DNA of 64,000 bases from an uncultured Lachnospiraceae bacterium (lineage in GTDB: Bacteria > Bacillota > Clostridia > Lachnospirales > Lachnospiraceae). The notes under the pieces were generated by a model that worked only from the letters and a program-made list of their open reading frames with translations, searched no databases and was not told the DNA's origin. The DNA lies in contig CAOKWI010000009.1 of the NCBI GenBank assembly GCA_948473115.1, positions 22,200 to 86,199 of the forward strand, in the 5' to 3' direction. Made by a program: the position numbers and the translations under genes. The first letter of the stretch is position 1; the number at the start of each line of letters is the position of its first letter. Positions 39,425 to 48,725 of the stretch are shown one piece after another.

Positions 39425-40837
39425 ATGGTTTTCAGCAGTGTTTTGTTTTTGTTCCGGTTTCTACCCTTTTTCTTTATCGTGTATTTTTTGATTCCCGGAA
39501 GAGGAAAGAATGTGATCCTCTTCCTGGGGAGTCTGCTTTTTTATGCCTGGGGGGAACCGGTTTACATATTGCTGATGCTGTTTTCCACGCTGGTAGACTA
39601 TGTGAACGGGCGTCTGATCGGGAAGTTTCAGGGCAGGAGCCTGGCGAAGGTTTTCCTTGTGCTCTCCGTTGTGATCAATCTGTTTATTCTCTGCTTTTTC
39701 AAATATGCGGACTTTCTGATACAGACGGTGAACGGCCTGACAGGCGCAGGGCTGCCGCATCTGAATCTTCCGCTGCCCATTGGGATTTCCTTTTATACCT
39801 TCCAGACCATGTCCTATACCATCGACGTATATCGCGGTAAAGCGAAGATGCAGAGGAATATCCTGGACTTCGGGGTGTATGTCACAATGTTTCCCCAGCT
39901 GATTGCGGGTCCTATTGTAAAGTACAGCGATGTGGAGCGCGAGCTGCATGGCAGGAGGGTTACTATCATCGGGATCAGCCACGGGACAAAGCGATTTGTC
40001 ACCGGCCTGGCGAAGAAAGCGCTTCTGGCCAACATGATCGGCGAGCTCTGGGCGGATATTTCGGCCATGGAATTTTCGGGTATGAGTGTGCTCACCTCAT
40101 GGATAGGGGTGCTTGCCTTTGCGTTCCAGATCTATTTCGACTTTTCGGGATACTCCGATATGGCCATTGGCCTGGGGGAGATCATGGGATTCCATTTCCC
40201 GGAAAATTTCAATTATCCTTACATTGCATCGTCGGTGACTGATTTCTGGCGCAGGTGGCATATCTCGCTGGGGAGCTGGTTCAGGGAATATGTATACATC
40301 CCCCTTGGGGGCAACCGAAAGGGACTGTCCAGACAGCTTTTGAACATTCTGGCGGTCTGGATGCTTACCGGCATCTGGCATGGCGCAGGCTGGAATTTCC
40401 TTTTGTGGGGACTCTGGTTCGCGTTCCTTTTGATGATGGAAAAATTATTTCTGGGTAAGGTGCTGTCACGGCTGCCCGGGGCGATCGGAATGCTCTATAA
40501 TGCGCTGGCGGTACTGCTGGGGTGGGTTCTGTTTGCGCTGGACACTCCCGCCGGGATCGGCGGATATCTGGCGGCAATGTTTGGGTTTGGAGGGAAGCTG
40601 GCAGACAGCCAGGGACTCTATCTGTTGGGCGAATACTTTGTCCTGCTTGTGATCGCCGCGGTGGCGGCAACCCCGCTGCCGGGACTGCTGACAAAAGGAC
40701 TGGAGAGGGCGGAGACGGGATGGGGAATCGCATTGTACCGTCTGGGGGAAAAGGTGATTCCGGCGCTTCTGCTGCTGCTTTCCATCGCCGTTATCGTGGA
40801 CGGTTCATTTAATCCTTTTCTATATTTTAGATTTTAG
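39425..40837 (+). CDS. MBOAT family O-acyltransferase (AlgI-like)
   Basis: IGISFYTFQTMSYTIDVYRGK; FPQLIAGPIVKYSDVE; DFWRRWHISLGSWFREYVYIPLGGNRKG; GIWHGAGWNFLLWG. Confidence 0.95.
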   Translation: MVFSSVLFLFRFLPFFFIVYFLIPGRGKNVILFLGSLLFYAWGEPVYILLMLFSTLVDYVNGRLIGKFQGRSLAKVFLVLSVVINLFILCFFKYADFLIQTVNGLTGAGLPHLNLPLPIGISFYTFQTMSYTIDVYRGKAKMQRNILDFGVYVTMFPQLIAGPIVKYSDVERELHGRRVTIIGISHGTKRFVTGLAKKALLANMIGELWADISAMEFSGMSVLTSWIGVLAFAFQIYFDFSGYSDMAIGLGEIMGFHFPENFNYPYIASSVTDFWRRWHISLGSWFREYVYIPLGGNRKGLSRQLLNILAVWMLTGIWHGAGWNFLLWGLWFAFLLMMEKLFLGKVLSRLPGAIGMLYNALAVLLGWVLFALDTPAGIGGYLAAMFGFGGKLADSQGLYLLGEYFVLLVIAAVAATPLPGLLTKGLERAETGWGIALYRLGEKVIPALLLLLSIAVIVDGSFNPFLYFRF

Positions 40838-40848
40838 GAAGTGTCGCT

Positions 40849-41967
40849 ATGGGAGAGAAGAAAAATGCGTTTTTTACAACCGCGGTGATAGCTGCCATCA
40901 TATTGATCTTTACCGCAGCCGACCTGTGCCGTGGCGACAGGCTTTATTCGGAGACGGAAAACAGGCTGCTTGCGGCCAGGCCCAAGGCGTCCGGGGAGAC
41001 TGTCTTTTCCGGGAAGTTTGCGGAAGACTATGAGGCTTATGTGACGGATCAGTTTGTCAGCAGGGACAAGTGGATCGGGATCAAGACCCGGATGGATATC
41101 CTGCTGCAGAAAAAGGAGATCAACGGAGTCTATCTGGCAGAGGACGGATATTTGATTGAGCAGCACCTTCCGGAGGATTATTCCGAGATCCTGGCAGCCA
41201 AGAAAACGGCACTGCTGCTGGAGCTGGTCAGGGAGTGGGATGCCGCCGTCATGCTGGTGCCTACCGCGGATAATATCCTGACGGACAAGATGCCTGCAAA
41301 CGCGCCCTGTTATGATCAGGCGGCGCTGCTGGAACAAATAGCGGCACAGGTGGGGGACAGGAATTATGTGGATGTCTACGGAAGCCTGAAAGCCCATGCA
41401 CAGGAGGATATCTACTATCGCAGCGATCATCACTGGACCAGCCTGGGGGCATATTACGGATATCTGGCATGGGCGGAAAACAGGGGAGAGACTCCCTATG
41501 CTTACCGCACCAATGCCATGACTGTTGTCTCCGAGGATTTCCTGGGAACGCTGCATTCCAAAACGAACCTTGACAGGGCAGGGGATACCATCCGGTATTT
41601 TGAGGGAACGGAGAAACGTCCCGTGACGGTGACTTATGATTTTAACAGGGTCACGGATACTTTTTATGAGAGATCCTATCTGGATACGAAAAATCAGTAT
41701 GGCTTTTTCCTGGATGACAATCATGCTTTTATTCAGATCGACACCAGCTATCGGAACGGGAAGACCCTTTTTGTCATTAAGGATTCCTACGCGAACAGCA
41801 TGGTTCCGCTGCTGACGCCGCACTATGAGAGGATTTATGTGGTGGATCTGAGATATTATAACGGAAGACTTTCGACGCTGATGAAGCAGATGAAACCCGA
41901 AGGGGGGATGGATGTGCTGGTGCTCTACAACTGCATCCACTTTTTGGAGGAGTTCGAATATATGTGA
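40849..41967 (+). CDS. DHHW family protein (AlgX/J-like partner)
   Basis: YRSDHHWTSLGAYYGYLAWAE; downstream of MBOAT. Confidence 0.9.
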   Translation: MGEKKNAFFTTAVIAAIILIFTAADLCRGDRLYSETENRLLAARPKASGETVFSGKFAEDYEAYVTDQFVSRDKWIGIKTRMDILLQKKEINGVYLAEDGYLIEQHLPEDYSEILAAKKTALLLELVREWDAAVMLVPTADNILTDKMPANAPCYDQAALLEQIAAQVGDRNYVDVYGSLKAHAQEDIYYRSDHHWTSLGAYYGYLAWAENRGETPYAYRTNAMTVVSEDFLGTLHSKTNLDRAGDTIRYFEGTEKRPVTVTYDFNRVTDTFYERSYLDTKNQYGFFLDDNHAFIQIDTSYRNGKTLFVIKDSYANSMVPLLTPHYERIYVVDLRYYNGRLSTLMKQMKPEGGMDVLVLYNCIHFLEEFEYM

Positions 41968-41998
41968 TGATCAGAAGATGAAGTAGGGAGGTGTAAGC

Positions 41999-42658
41999 TT
42001 GAAAGCGGTAGTATTTGATATGGACGGGGTTCTGTTTGACACGGAACGGATATGTATGGAGAGCTGGGTCGCTGTGGCAGAGGAGGACGGCCTGCCGGAC
42101 ATGGAGAAGATCTTTCCCCTGTGTATCGGCGGCAATGCCAATGACAGCAGGCGGATTGTGCTGGATGCATATGGACAGGACTTCGACTATGAAACCTTTC
42201 GGAAGAAAGCGTCTGATAGATTCTGGGAGAATATTGGGGAAAACGGCCTGCCCATGATGGCGGGGGTGCGGGAGATCCTGGAATGGCTGAAGGAGGAGCA
42301 ATGGATCGTGGGTCTTGCCTCCTCCACCAAAAGGTCTTCTGTCCTTGACCACCTGGAGCGGGCGGGGATCAGAGATTATTTCCAGGCCGTCGTGACGGGA
42401 GATATGGTGGAACATTCCAAGCCTCTTCCGGATATCTATCTGATCACATGCAGGCACCTGGGCATAGAGCCCTGTGAGGCATATGCCATTGAGGACTCTC
42501 CCAACGGGATCCGTTCCGCCTACGCCGCGGGGATGTGTCCCCTTATGGTGCCGGACATGCTGCAGCCTGATGAGGAGATAAGGCATCTGAGTTACCGGAT
42601 CTTTCAGGATCTGCCGGGGGTTCTGGAATTTCTGAAATGGGGTGACAGCCTCGTCTGA
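41999..42658 (+). CDS. HAD family hydrolase (beta-phosphoglucomutase-like)
   Basis: KAVVFDMDGVLFDTERICMESW; LASSTKRSSVLDHL; AIEDSPNGIRSAYAAGM; TTG start. Confidence 0.92.
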   Translation: MKAVVFDMDGVLFDTERICMESWVAVAEEDGLPDMEKIFPLCIGGNANDSRRIVLDAYGQDFDYETFRKKASDRFWENIGENGLPMMAGVREILEWLKEEQWIVGLASSTKRSSVLDHLERAGIRDYFQAVVTGDMVEHSKPLPDIYLITCRHLGIEPCEAYAIEDSPNGIRSAYAAGMCPLMVPDMLQPDEEIRHLSYRIFQDLPGVLEFLKWGDSLV

Positions 42659-42660
42659 GC

Positions 42661-42881
42661 GCAGGAAAATGCAGGCGCGGGTGGATGCACGCCTCTGCCT
42701 GAATGCAGGAAAACGCAGGCGCGGGTGGATGTACGCCTCTGCTTGAATGCAGGAAAACGCAGGCGCGGGTGGATGTACACCTCTGCCTGAATGCAGGAAA
42801 ACGCAGGCGTGCAATGGATATAGGTCCTTGCCTGAGCGCAGGAAAATGCAGGCGTGCGGTGACGTATGCCGGAAAGCGGGA
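42661..42881. repeat. Intergenic 44-bp minisatellite, 5 units
   Basis: gcaggaaaaYgcaggcgcgggtggatgYacgcctctgcctgaat starts at 42661, 42705, 42749, 42793 and about 42838. Confidence 0.85.
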
Positions 42882-42889
42882 AGTGCCGG

Positions 42890-43744
42890 ATGGCGAATTT
42901 AGGGATACCACGAAATACGATTGAAATTTTACAGAGATACCATTTTAATTTCCAGAAAAAATACGGGCAGAATTTTCTCGTCGATGTCAATGTTCTGGAC
43001 AGGATCATTGCCGCCGCGGAAATCACAAGGGAAGACTGCGTGCTGGAGATCGGTCCGGGTATCGGCACCATGACACAATATCTGGCGGAGAGCGCAAGGG
43101 AAGTGGTGGCGGTGGAAATTGACAGGAATCTGATCCCCATTCTGGAAGATACGCTGTCCGGCTATGACAATGTGACGGTCATAAACGAAGATATCCTGAA
43201 ACTGGATATCCGGAAGATTGTGGAGGAAAGGAACGGCGGAGAACCTGTCAAGGTGGTCGCCAATCTGCCCTATTACATAACCACGCCGATTATCATGGGA
43301 CTGTTTGAAAGCAAGGTGCCCCTAAAGAGTATCACTATTATGGTGCAGAAGGAAGTGGCGGACAGAATGCAGGTGGGGCCGGGCACCAAGGATTACGGCG
43401 CCCTGTCCCTGGCGGTGCAGTATTACGCGAAGCCGGAGATCGTGGCAAATGTGCCGCCCAACTGTTTCATTCCCCGCCCCAATGTGGGCAGTGCAGTGAT
43501 ACGGCTCACCAGGTATGATACACCAACCGTCAGAGTGCAGGATGAAAGAAAAATGTTTTCCCTGATCAGGGCTTCCTTTAACCAGAGGAGAAAGACCTTG
43601 GTCAACGGACTGTGCAATGCGGCTGAGCTGCGTCTGTCTAAGGAACGGGTGACAGGGGTGCTGGAGGAGATGGGACTGCCGCCGGCCATACGGGGAGAGG
43701 CGCTGACCCTGGAGCAGTTCGCGAGGCTGAGCGATCTGCTGTAG
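42890..43744 (+). CDS. rsmA: 16S rRNA (adenine(1518)-N(6)/adenine(1519)-N(6))-dimethyltransferase
   Basis: FQKKYGQNFLVDVNVLDRIIAAAEITREDCVLEIGPGIGTMTQYL; VVANLPYYITTPIIM. Confidence 0.96.
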   Translation: MANLGIPRNTIEILQRYHFNFQKKYGQNFLVDVNVLDRIIAAAEITREDCVLEIGPGIGTMTQYLAESAREVVAVEIDRNLIPILEDTLSGYDNVTVINEDILKLDIRKIVEERNGGEPVKVVANLPYYITTPIIMGLFESKVPLKSITIMVQKEVADRMQVGPGTKDYGALSLAVQYYAKPEIVANVPPNCFIPRPNVGSAVIRLTRYDTPTVRVQDERKMFSLIRASFNQRRKTLVNGLCNAAELRLSKERVTGVLEEMGLPPAIRGEALTLEQFARLSDLL

Positions 43745-43935
43745 GAAAAACAGATCGCAATTTTACTGTAAATCAGCCATGCTGAAAACAAGCGTGCCCT
43801 CTTTGACACAGGAAACGGTTCTTCCGGGGCGGAGCCGGAGCGCTTTTATCACGGATTTGTACTGGGGCGCCCGGCGGATTTGGGGAATGCTTAGCTTTTC
43901 ATTCGAGATAAAATTGAAAAAATGATAATTTATTA

Positions 43936-45069
43936 TCAGAATATCATCGCAGCGGTGGACTGGCGGATCTCCAAGGATGGAGTGATGACCTTGCGGTAAA
44001 TATTCATATCATGCTGCTCCAGACGCCGGCGCAGGAGATTGCCGGCCTCTCTGCCCATGCTGTATTCGGATTGATTGATGTGGGTGAAAAAATCCGGATT
44101 GATGGCAGTGGTCATGGGGGTGTCAAAGGAAATCAGCGATACAGTCCCCGGAACATCTATTTTGCAGGAAGCGCATAGATGATATAAATATGCACAGGTA
44201 TCGGATTCCGCAGCCACAAAAGCTGTGATTCTGTTTTCATGGATCAGCTTGATAAGCTTCTCCTGATAATGGCTGAATTTTTTTGTGATATCAAAGCTCT
44301 CGACGATTTGTATGGAATTTTCCGGCATATTCAACCTTTCGGCAGCAGACAGAAGTCCTTCAAATCTGTGCTTGACAGAAAAGGTATTTCGATTGGAGGT
44401 AGTGACAAGGGCAATGCGCTGATGCCCAAGCTCATTCAGGTGCTTGACGCAAAGCTCGCCGGCCATCTGGTTGTCGGCAATAACATAGCTGGTATTGAGA
44501 CGTGGCAGGTAGCGGTCCAGCAGCACCAGGGGATATTTCTGCAGGCTCATGAATAACAGCTCGTTGCTGAAATAAGGCTGGTTTTGGGGAAACAGGACAA
44601 TCCCGGAAATGTTTGTTTCCAGACAGCGCTTTAATAAATAATTTTCAATCTGCGGATTCTGGCTCTGAAAAAAATGACAGATATATTCATTTTCCGGAAA
44701 TGCTGATAAAACGCCATTCATCATGGACAGTGAAAAGCTGTCTGTGAGGGTAGGAATGATACAAGCTATTTCCGGCAGGAGATTAAGGCTCTGGCCGTTT
44801 TCTGCCAGCAGGGTCAGATCACTCGGCAGGGGAGGTGTCTTCCGCGGCTGTGCGACAAAGCTTCCCCTGTTGGGAAATCGATCCACCACCCCTTCGTTTT
44901 TCAATTCGCTCAGGGCTCTGGAGACGGTGATACGGCTCACCTGGTATTGTTCCATGAATTGATGTTCTGTCGGAAGCTTGTCCCCGGGGGACAGGAGATT
45001 TGTTTTGATCTGGTGAAGGATGTCTTCTTTGATCTTTTGGTACATGGGTTGGTTCATGATTTTCGCCAT
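43936..45069 (-). CDS. GntR-type HTH with LacI-type sugar-binding domain (AraR-like)
   Basis: QPMYQKIKEDILHQIKTNLLSPGDKLPTEHQFMEQYQVSRITVSRALSELKNEGVVDRFPNRGSFV; LacI-like CVKHLNELGHQRIALVT. Confidence 0.9.
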   Translation of the reverse strand: MAKIMNQPMYQKIKEDILHQIKTNLLSPGDKLPTEHQFMEQYQVSRITVSRALSELKNEGVVDRFPNRGSFVAQPRKTPPLPSDLTLLAENGQSLNLLPEIACIIPTLTDSFSLSMMNGVLSAFPENEYICHFFQSQNPQIENYLLKRCLETNISGIVLFPQNQPYFSNELLFMSLQKYPLVLLDRYLPRLNTSYVIADNQMAGELCVKHLNELGHQRIALVTTSNRNTFSVKHRFEGLLSAAERLNMPENSIQIVESFDITKKFSHYQEKLIKLIHENRITAFVAAESDTCAYLYHLCASCKIDVPGTVSLISFDTPMTTAINPDFFTHINQSEYSMGREAGNLLRRRLEQHDMNIYRKVITPSLEIRQSTAAMIF

Positions 45070-45300
45070 AGCGCAATCCCTCCGTATGTATGCATATCAT
45101 AAATATACCGCACTGCCTTTGCACATGTCAAGATTGACAATTTGACATATTTGTTATAAGACATATGCAGTAAACAAGAGGCCAAAATATGTGGAATATG
45201 ACTAAAGTTACAATATAGGGGCAAAAAACATTGCAGTCTGTACAAAAACATGCTAGATTGATTGCAATGAATATGATGAAAAGCAAGCTGAAATGCAATA

Positions 45301-45310
45301 TGACATGTCA
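45301..45310. promoter_or_regulatory. Candidate operator in the divergent regulator/GH38 intergenic region
   Basis: Perfect TGACATGTCA palindrome; half-sites TTGACA/ACATGTCAA recur at 45122-45150. Confidence 0.4.
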
Positions 45311-45550
45311 AATAATGCATATGAGGCCCTGATCAGTTTAAACTGTCAATTCTGATTTGTATTTGTCTATGCTCCTTTTGTGGTCTCGGTGAAGACGGCG
45401 TTTTATCTGCGGGCAGTGTACATGGCATATAATTCTTTGAAAGTGGCAGTTATATTCGCGCAGATTCACACGAAAAAACTTGTCAAAGGCATTTCTGGAC
45501 AGCGGGCTTGTCTTATCAATGGAAATATCATTGGACTTGGAGGAGAGAAG

Positions 45551-48500
45551 ATGAAATTGATGCATTCGGAATGGAGGGACAGGATTAATCATTGGATACG
45601 CACCCTGAAAGATGATTTTTATGTACCTTTGGGGGAGATTTCCTGGGAGGCCTTTACTACTATGGAATATTTAACGCCGCAAGAGGCGCAAGAGGGGATT
45701 TTCGCCCCGGTAAGTCCCGGATATACCTGGGGCAGAATATGGGAATATTGCTGGTTTCGCAGCAGTATTACGCTGCCCGCGGAAGCGGAAGGGCAGCGTA
45801 TTGTGATGGATTTGAAGCCTGATGGGGAGTCGGCGCTGTATGTCAACGGGAAGGCATTTGGCACCTATCGCGCATCCTGGGTGGACGAGCCCCATCATTT
45901 TATGGAGGATAATGTGCTCAGCTTCTGTGCGGAGAAGGGGGAGCATTTCGATCTTCTGATGGAGACTTATGCAGGGCACTTTTTCCCGGAAGCTCCCAGT
46001 GGAGGGTGTGCAACCGGCCCTGTGCTGCCGGGCGCATATATGGACAACGCGGTGGAAGGGGCAAGGCGGGTTCTTGGGAAATGCACGTATGGAATCTGGA
46101 ATGAGGATGCGTATCAGCTCTATATGGACGTGGATACTTTAAGCAGGCTTTTGGCTACTTTGGATGAAGTCTCTCTCCGGGCTGCAAAAATTGCAAAGGC
46201 GCTGGAACAGTTCACGTTGATCGTGGATTTTGAACAGTCCAGGGAGGGGCGGATCGTTTCGTATAAAAAAGCGAGAGAAGCGCTTCGCCCTGTTATGGAG
46301 GCAAAAAACGGTTCAAGCGCTCCGATATTCTATGCCATAGGCAATGCGCATCTTGATCTGGCATGGCTTTGGCCCATGGCGGAGACCTGCCGCAAGACTG
46401 AGAGAACTTTTGCGGCTCAGCTGCGGTTGATGGAAGAATACCCGGAGTATAAGTTTATTCAGAGTCAGCCGGCTTCTTATGAAATGTGTAAAAAGTATTA
46501 TCCGGAACTGTTTGCTAGGATCAAGGAGGCCGTAAAAAGCGGTCAGTGGATTGCGGACGGCGCTATGTGGGTGGAGCCGGATACCAATATGGCGGGAGGG
46601 GAAGCCCTGATTCGTCAGCTGGTGCATGGAAAACGATATTATCAGGAAGAGTTTGATGTGGACAGCCGTGTGCTCTGGCTGCCGGACACATTTGGATACA
46701 CGGCGGCCCTGCCGCAGATTTTGAGAGGCTGCGGTGTGGATTATCTGGTCACGCAGAAGATTTTCTGGTCCTACAATGAGGGGGAGCAGTTTCCGTATCA
46801 TTATTTCACATGGCAGGGAATGGACGGTTCACAGGTTGTTTCCTTTCTTCCCACCAGCTACACTTACCGCACGGATCCGCTGGAGGCGAACCGGATCTGG
46901 AAAAACCGGACGCAGATGCAGGATCTGGACGCGTTTCTGATGCCTTATGGGTATGGTGACGGCGGCGGGGGGCCGGCGAGAGATTTCGTGGAATATGCCA
47001 GACGCCAGGAAGATCTGGAAGGCAGTGTCAAAGTAAAAATGGCAGGCCCCATGGAATTTTTCAGGGATATGGAGGAAAAGGGCGGTCCTGTCAACACTTA
47101 CGTGGGAGAGCTGTATTTCAGCGCTCACAGGGGAACATACACTTCCCAGGCGGCGGTGAAGAAAAATAACCGGCGCTGCGAGCTTGCCATGCGGGAAATG
47201 GAGCTGTGGAGTTCTCTGGCACTGGACTGCGGACTGGACTATAAACAGGAGAAGGCGGATGCGCTGTGGAAGCAGCTATTGCTGCATCAGTTCCATGATA
47301 TTCTTCCCGGATCCTGCATCGGGCGTGTGTATGAGGAGGCAGGAAAGACATACCGTAAGATTTTGGACGGAGCCGGGGAACTGCAGCAGCAGGCGCTCGC
47401 GGCACTGACGGAGCAGGTAGAAGAGACGGGCGTGACGGTGTGGAATTCACTGAGCTTTCCCAGAAAGGCATTGGTGGAACTGCCTGAAACATTTGCAAAG
47501 GGCGCGAAAACGGTGGAAGGAAAGCCTGTGCCGGTCCGGCAGTCGGAAGGTCTCGTGAAAGCGCTGGTCACCATCCCACCCTGTGGTGCGGTTTCACTGA
47601 TTCCTGCAGAAGAAGCATTTTTGGAAGAGGACCTGGGAAAAGCGGCGGTCTCCGTAAAACCATGTGAGGATGGTTATGTATTGGAAAATGAACATGTCAG
47701 GGTGATAGTGAACCGCAGGGGCGAGATCATCTCCTTTGTGCTGAAGGAATCTGGCAGGGAATTTGCATCGGAGCCCATGAACAGGTTTCATCTGTATAAG
47801 GATGTGCCCCGTATGTTTGACGCGTGGGATATTGATTCCAATTACACGGAGCAGGAGATCGAAGCGCTCGTCGAAGCTTCGGTCGAGAGGATCGCAGAAG
47901 GTCTGGAGGGTGTGTTGAAGGTAAAAGGCAGGATCAGCGAATCCGGTTTCGTACAATACATCCGTCTGGCGGCAGACAGCAGGCGGCTTGAATTTGAGAC
48001 GGAGGTTGACTGGAAGGAACTGCACCGGCTGCTGAAAGTGGCATTCCCTGTGGAGGTATATTCTGAGAATGCGTTTAACGAGATTCAGTTTGGCTACGTG
48101 GAGCGTCCCACACATCGGTCCAGACCGTATGATAAAGACAGGTTTGAGGTATGCAACCATCGATACAGTGCGCTTTGTGACGGCGCCCACGGGGCAGCGG
48201 TGCTAAACGACTGCAAATATGGCATTAGCATGAACGGAAACGCACTGGCGCTGACGCTCCTTCGGGCATCCGCCACACCGGAGATGCGTGCGGATAATGG
48301 GATGCACACCTTTACGTATGCGTTTACCGCATGGGAAGGCAGCTTTGCGGACTGCGATGCGGTCAGACAGGGTTATGAGCTGAATGTGAAGCCGCCGGTT
48401 ACGACAGGGAGCAGAAAATGCTTCAGTGCGGTGGAGATAGCGAGAGAGAATGTGATTCTGGACACCATGAAACCTGCGGAGGATGGAAGCGGTGATATCA

Positions 48501-48685
48501 TCCTGCGTCTGTACGAATCCAAGAAGGCGGCGGTGGAGACGGAGGTATCTCTGCAATTTGGGGCAGGCAGGGCATACCTGTGCGATATGCTCGAAAATAT
48601 CACGGAAGAGTTAAGCGTCACAAATGGAAATATCGTCTTGCGGTTCCGTGCATTCGAGATTAAGACGATCCGGATAAAACGATGA
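45551..48685 (+). CDS. Alpha-mannosidase (GH38)
   Basis: IGNAHLDLAWLWPMAETCRKTERTF; DGAMWVEPDTNMAGGEALIRQL; RVLWLPDTFGYTAALPQIL. Confidence 0.95.
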   Translation: MKLMHSEWRDRINHWIRTLKDDFYVPLGEISWEAFTTMEYLTPQEAQEGIFAPVSPGYTWGRIWEYCWFRSSITLPAEAEGQRIVMDLKPDGESALYVNGKAFGTYRASWVDEPHHFMEDNVLSFCAEKGEHFDLLMETYAGHFFPEAPSGGCATGPVLPGAYMDNAVEGARRVLGKCTYGIWNEDAYQLYMDVDTLSRLLATLDEVSLRAAKIAKALEQFTLIVDFEQSREGRIVSYKKAREALRPVMEAKNGSSAPIFYAIGNAHLDLAWLWPMAETCRKTERTFAAQLRLMEEYPEYKFIQSQPASYEMCKKYYPELFARIKEAVKSGQWIADGAMWVEPDTNMAGGEALIRQLVHGKRYYQEEFDVDSRVLWLPDTFGYTAALPQILRGCGVDYLVTQKIFWSYNEGEQFPYHYFTWQGMDGSQVVSFLPTSYTYRTDPLEANRIWKNRTQMQDLDAFLMPYGYGDGGGGPARDFVEYARRQEDLEGSVKVKMAGPMEFFRDMEEKGGPVNTYVGELYFSAHRGTYTSQAAVKKNNRRCELAMREMELWSSLALDCGLDYKQEKADALWKQLLLHQFHDILPGSCIGRVYEEAGKTYRKILDGAGELQQQALAALTEQVEETGVTVWNSLSFPRKALVELPETFAKGAKTVEGKPVPVRQSEGLVKALVTIPPCGAVSLIPAEEAFLEEDLGKAAVSVKPCEDGYVLENEHVRVIVNRRGEIISFVLKESGREFASEPMNRFHLYKDVPRMFDAWDIDSNYTEQEIEALVEASVERIAEGLEGVLKVKGRISESGFVQYIRLAADSRRLEFETEVDWKELHRLLKVAFPVEVYSENAFNEIQFGYVERPTHRSRPYDKDRFEVCNHRYSALCDGAHGAAVLNDCKYGISMNGNALALTLLRASATPEMRADNGMHTFTYAFTAWEGSFADCDAVRQGYELNVKPPVTTGSRKCFSAVEIARENVILDTMKPAEDGSGDIILRLYESKKAAVETEVSLQFGAGRAYLCDMLENITEELSVTNGNIVLRFRAFEIKTIRIKR

Positions 48686-48725
48686 ACCGGAAACAGAATA
48701 AAAGAAAAGCAGGGAAGGGAAAGTT

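Noticed and set aside
42661-42881. CRISPR array or repeat-protein gene (antisense ORFs 41777..42814, 42543..42911 and 42604..43140 reading FLHSGRGVHPPAPAFS repeats)
   Set aside because: 44-bp units are head-to-tail without unique spacers; the antisense ORFs overlap the HAD and rsmA genes and only reflect the repeat's translation.
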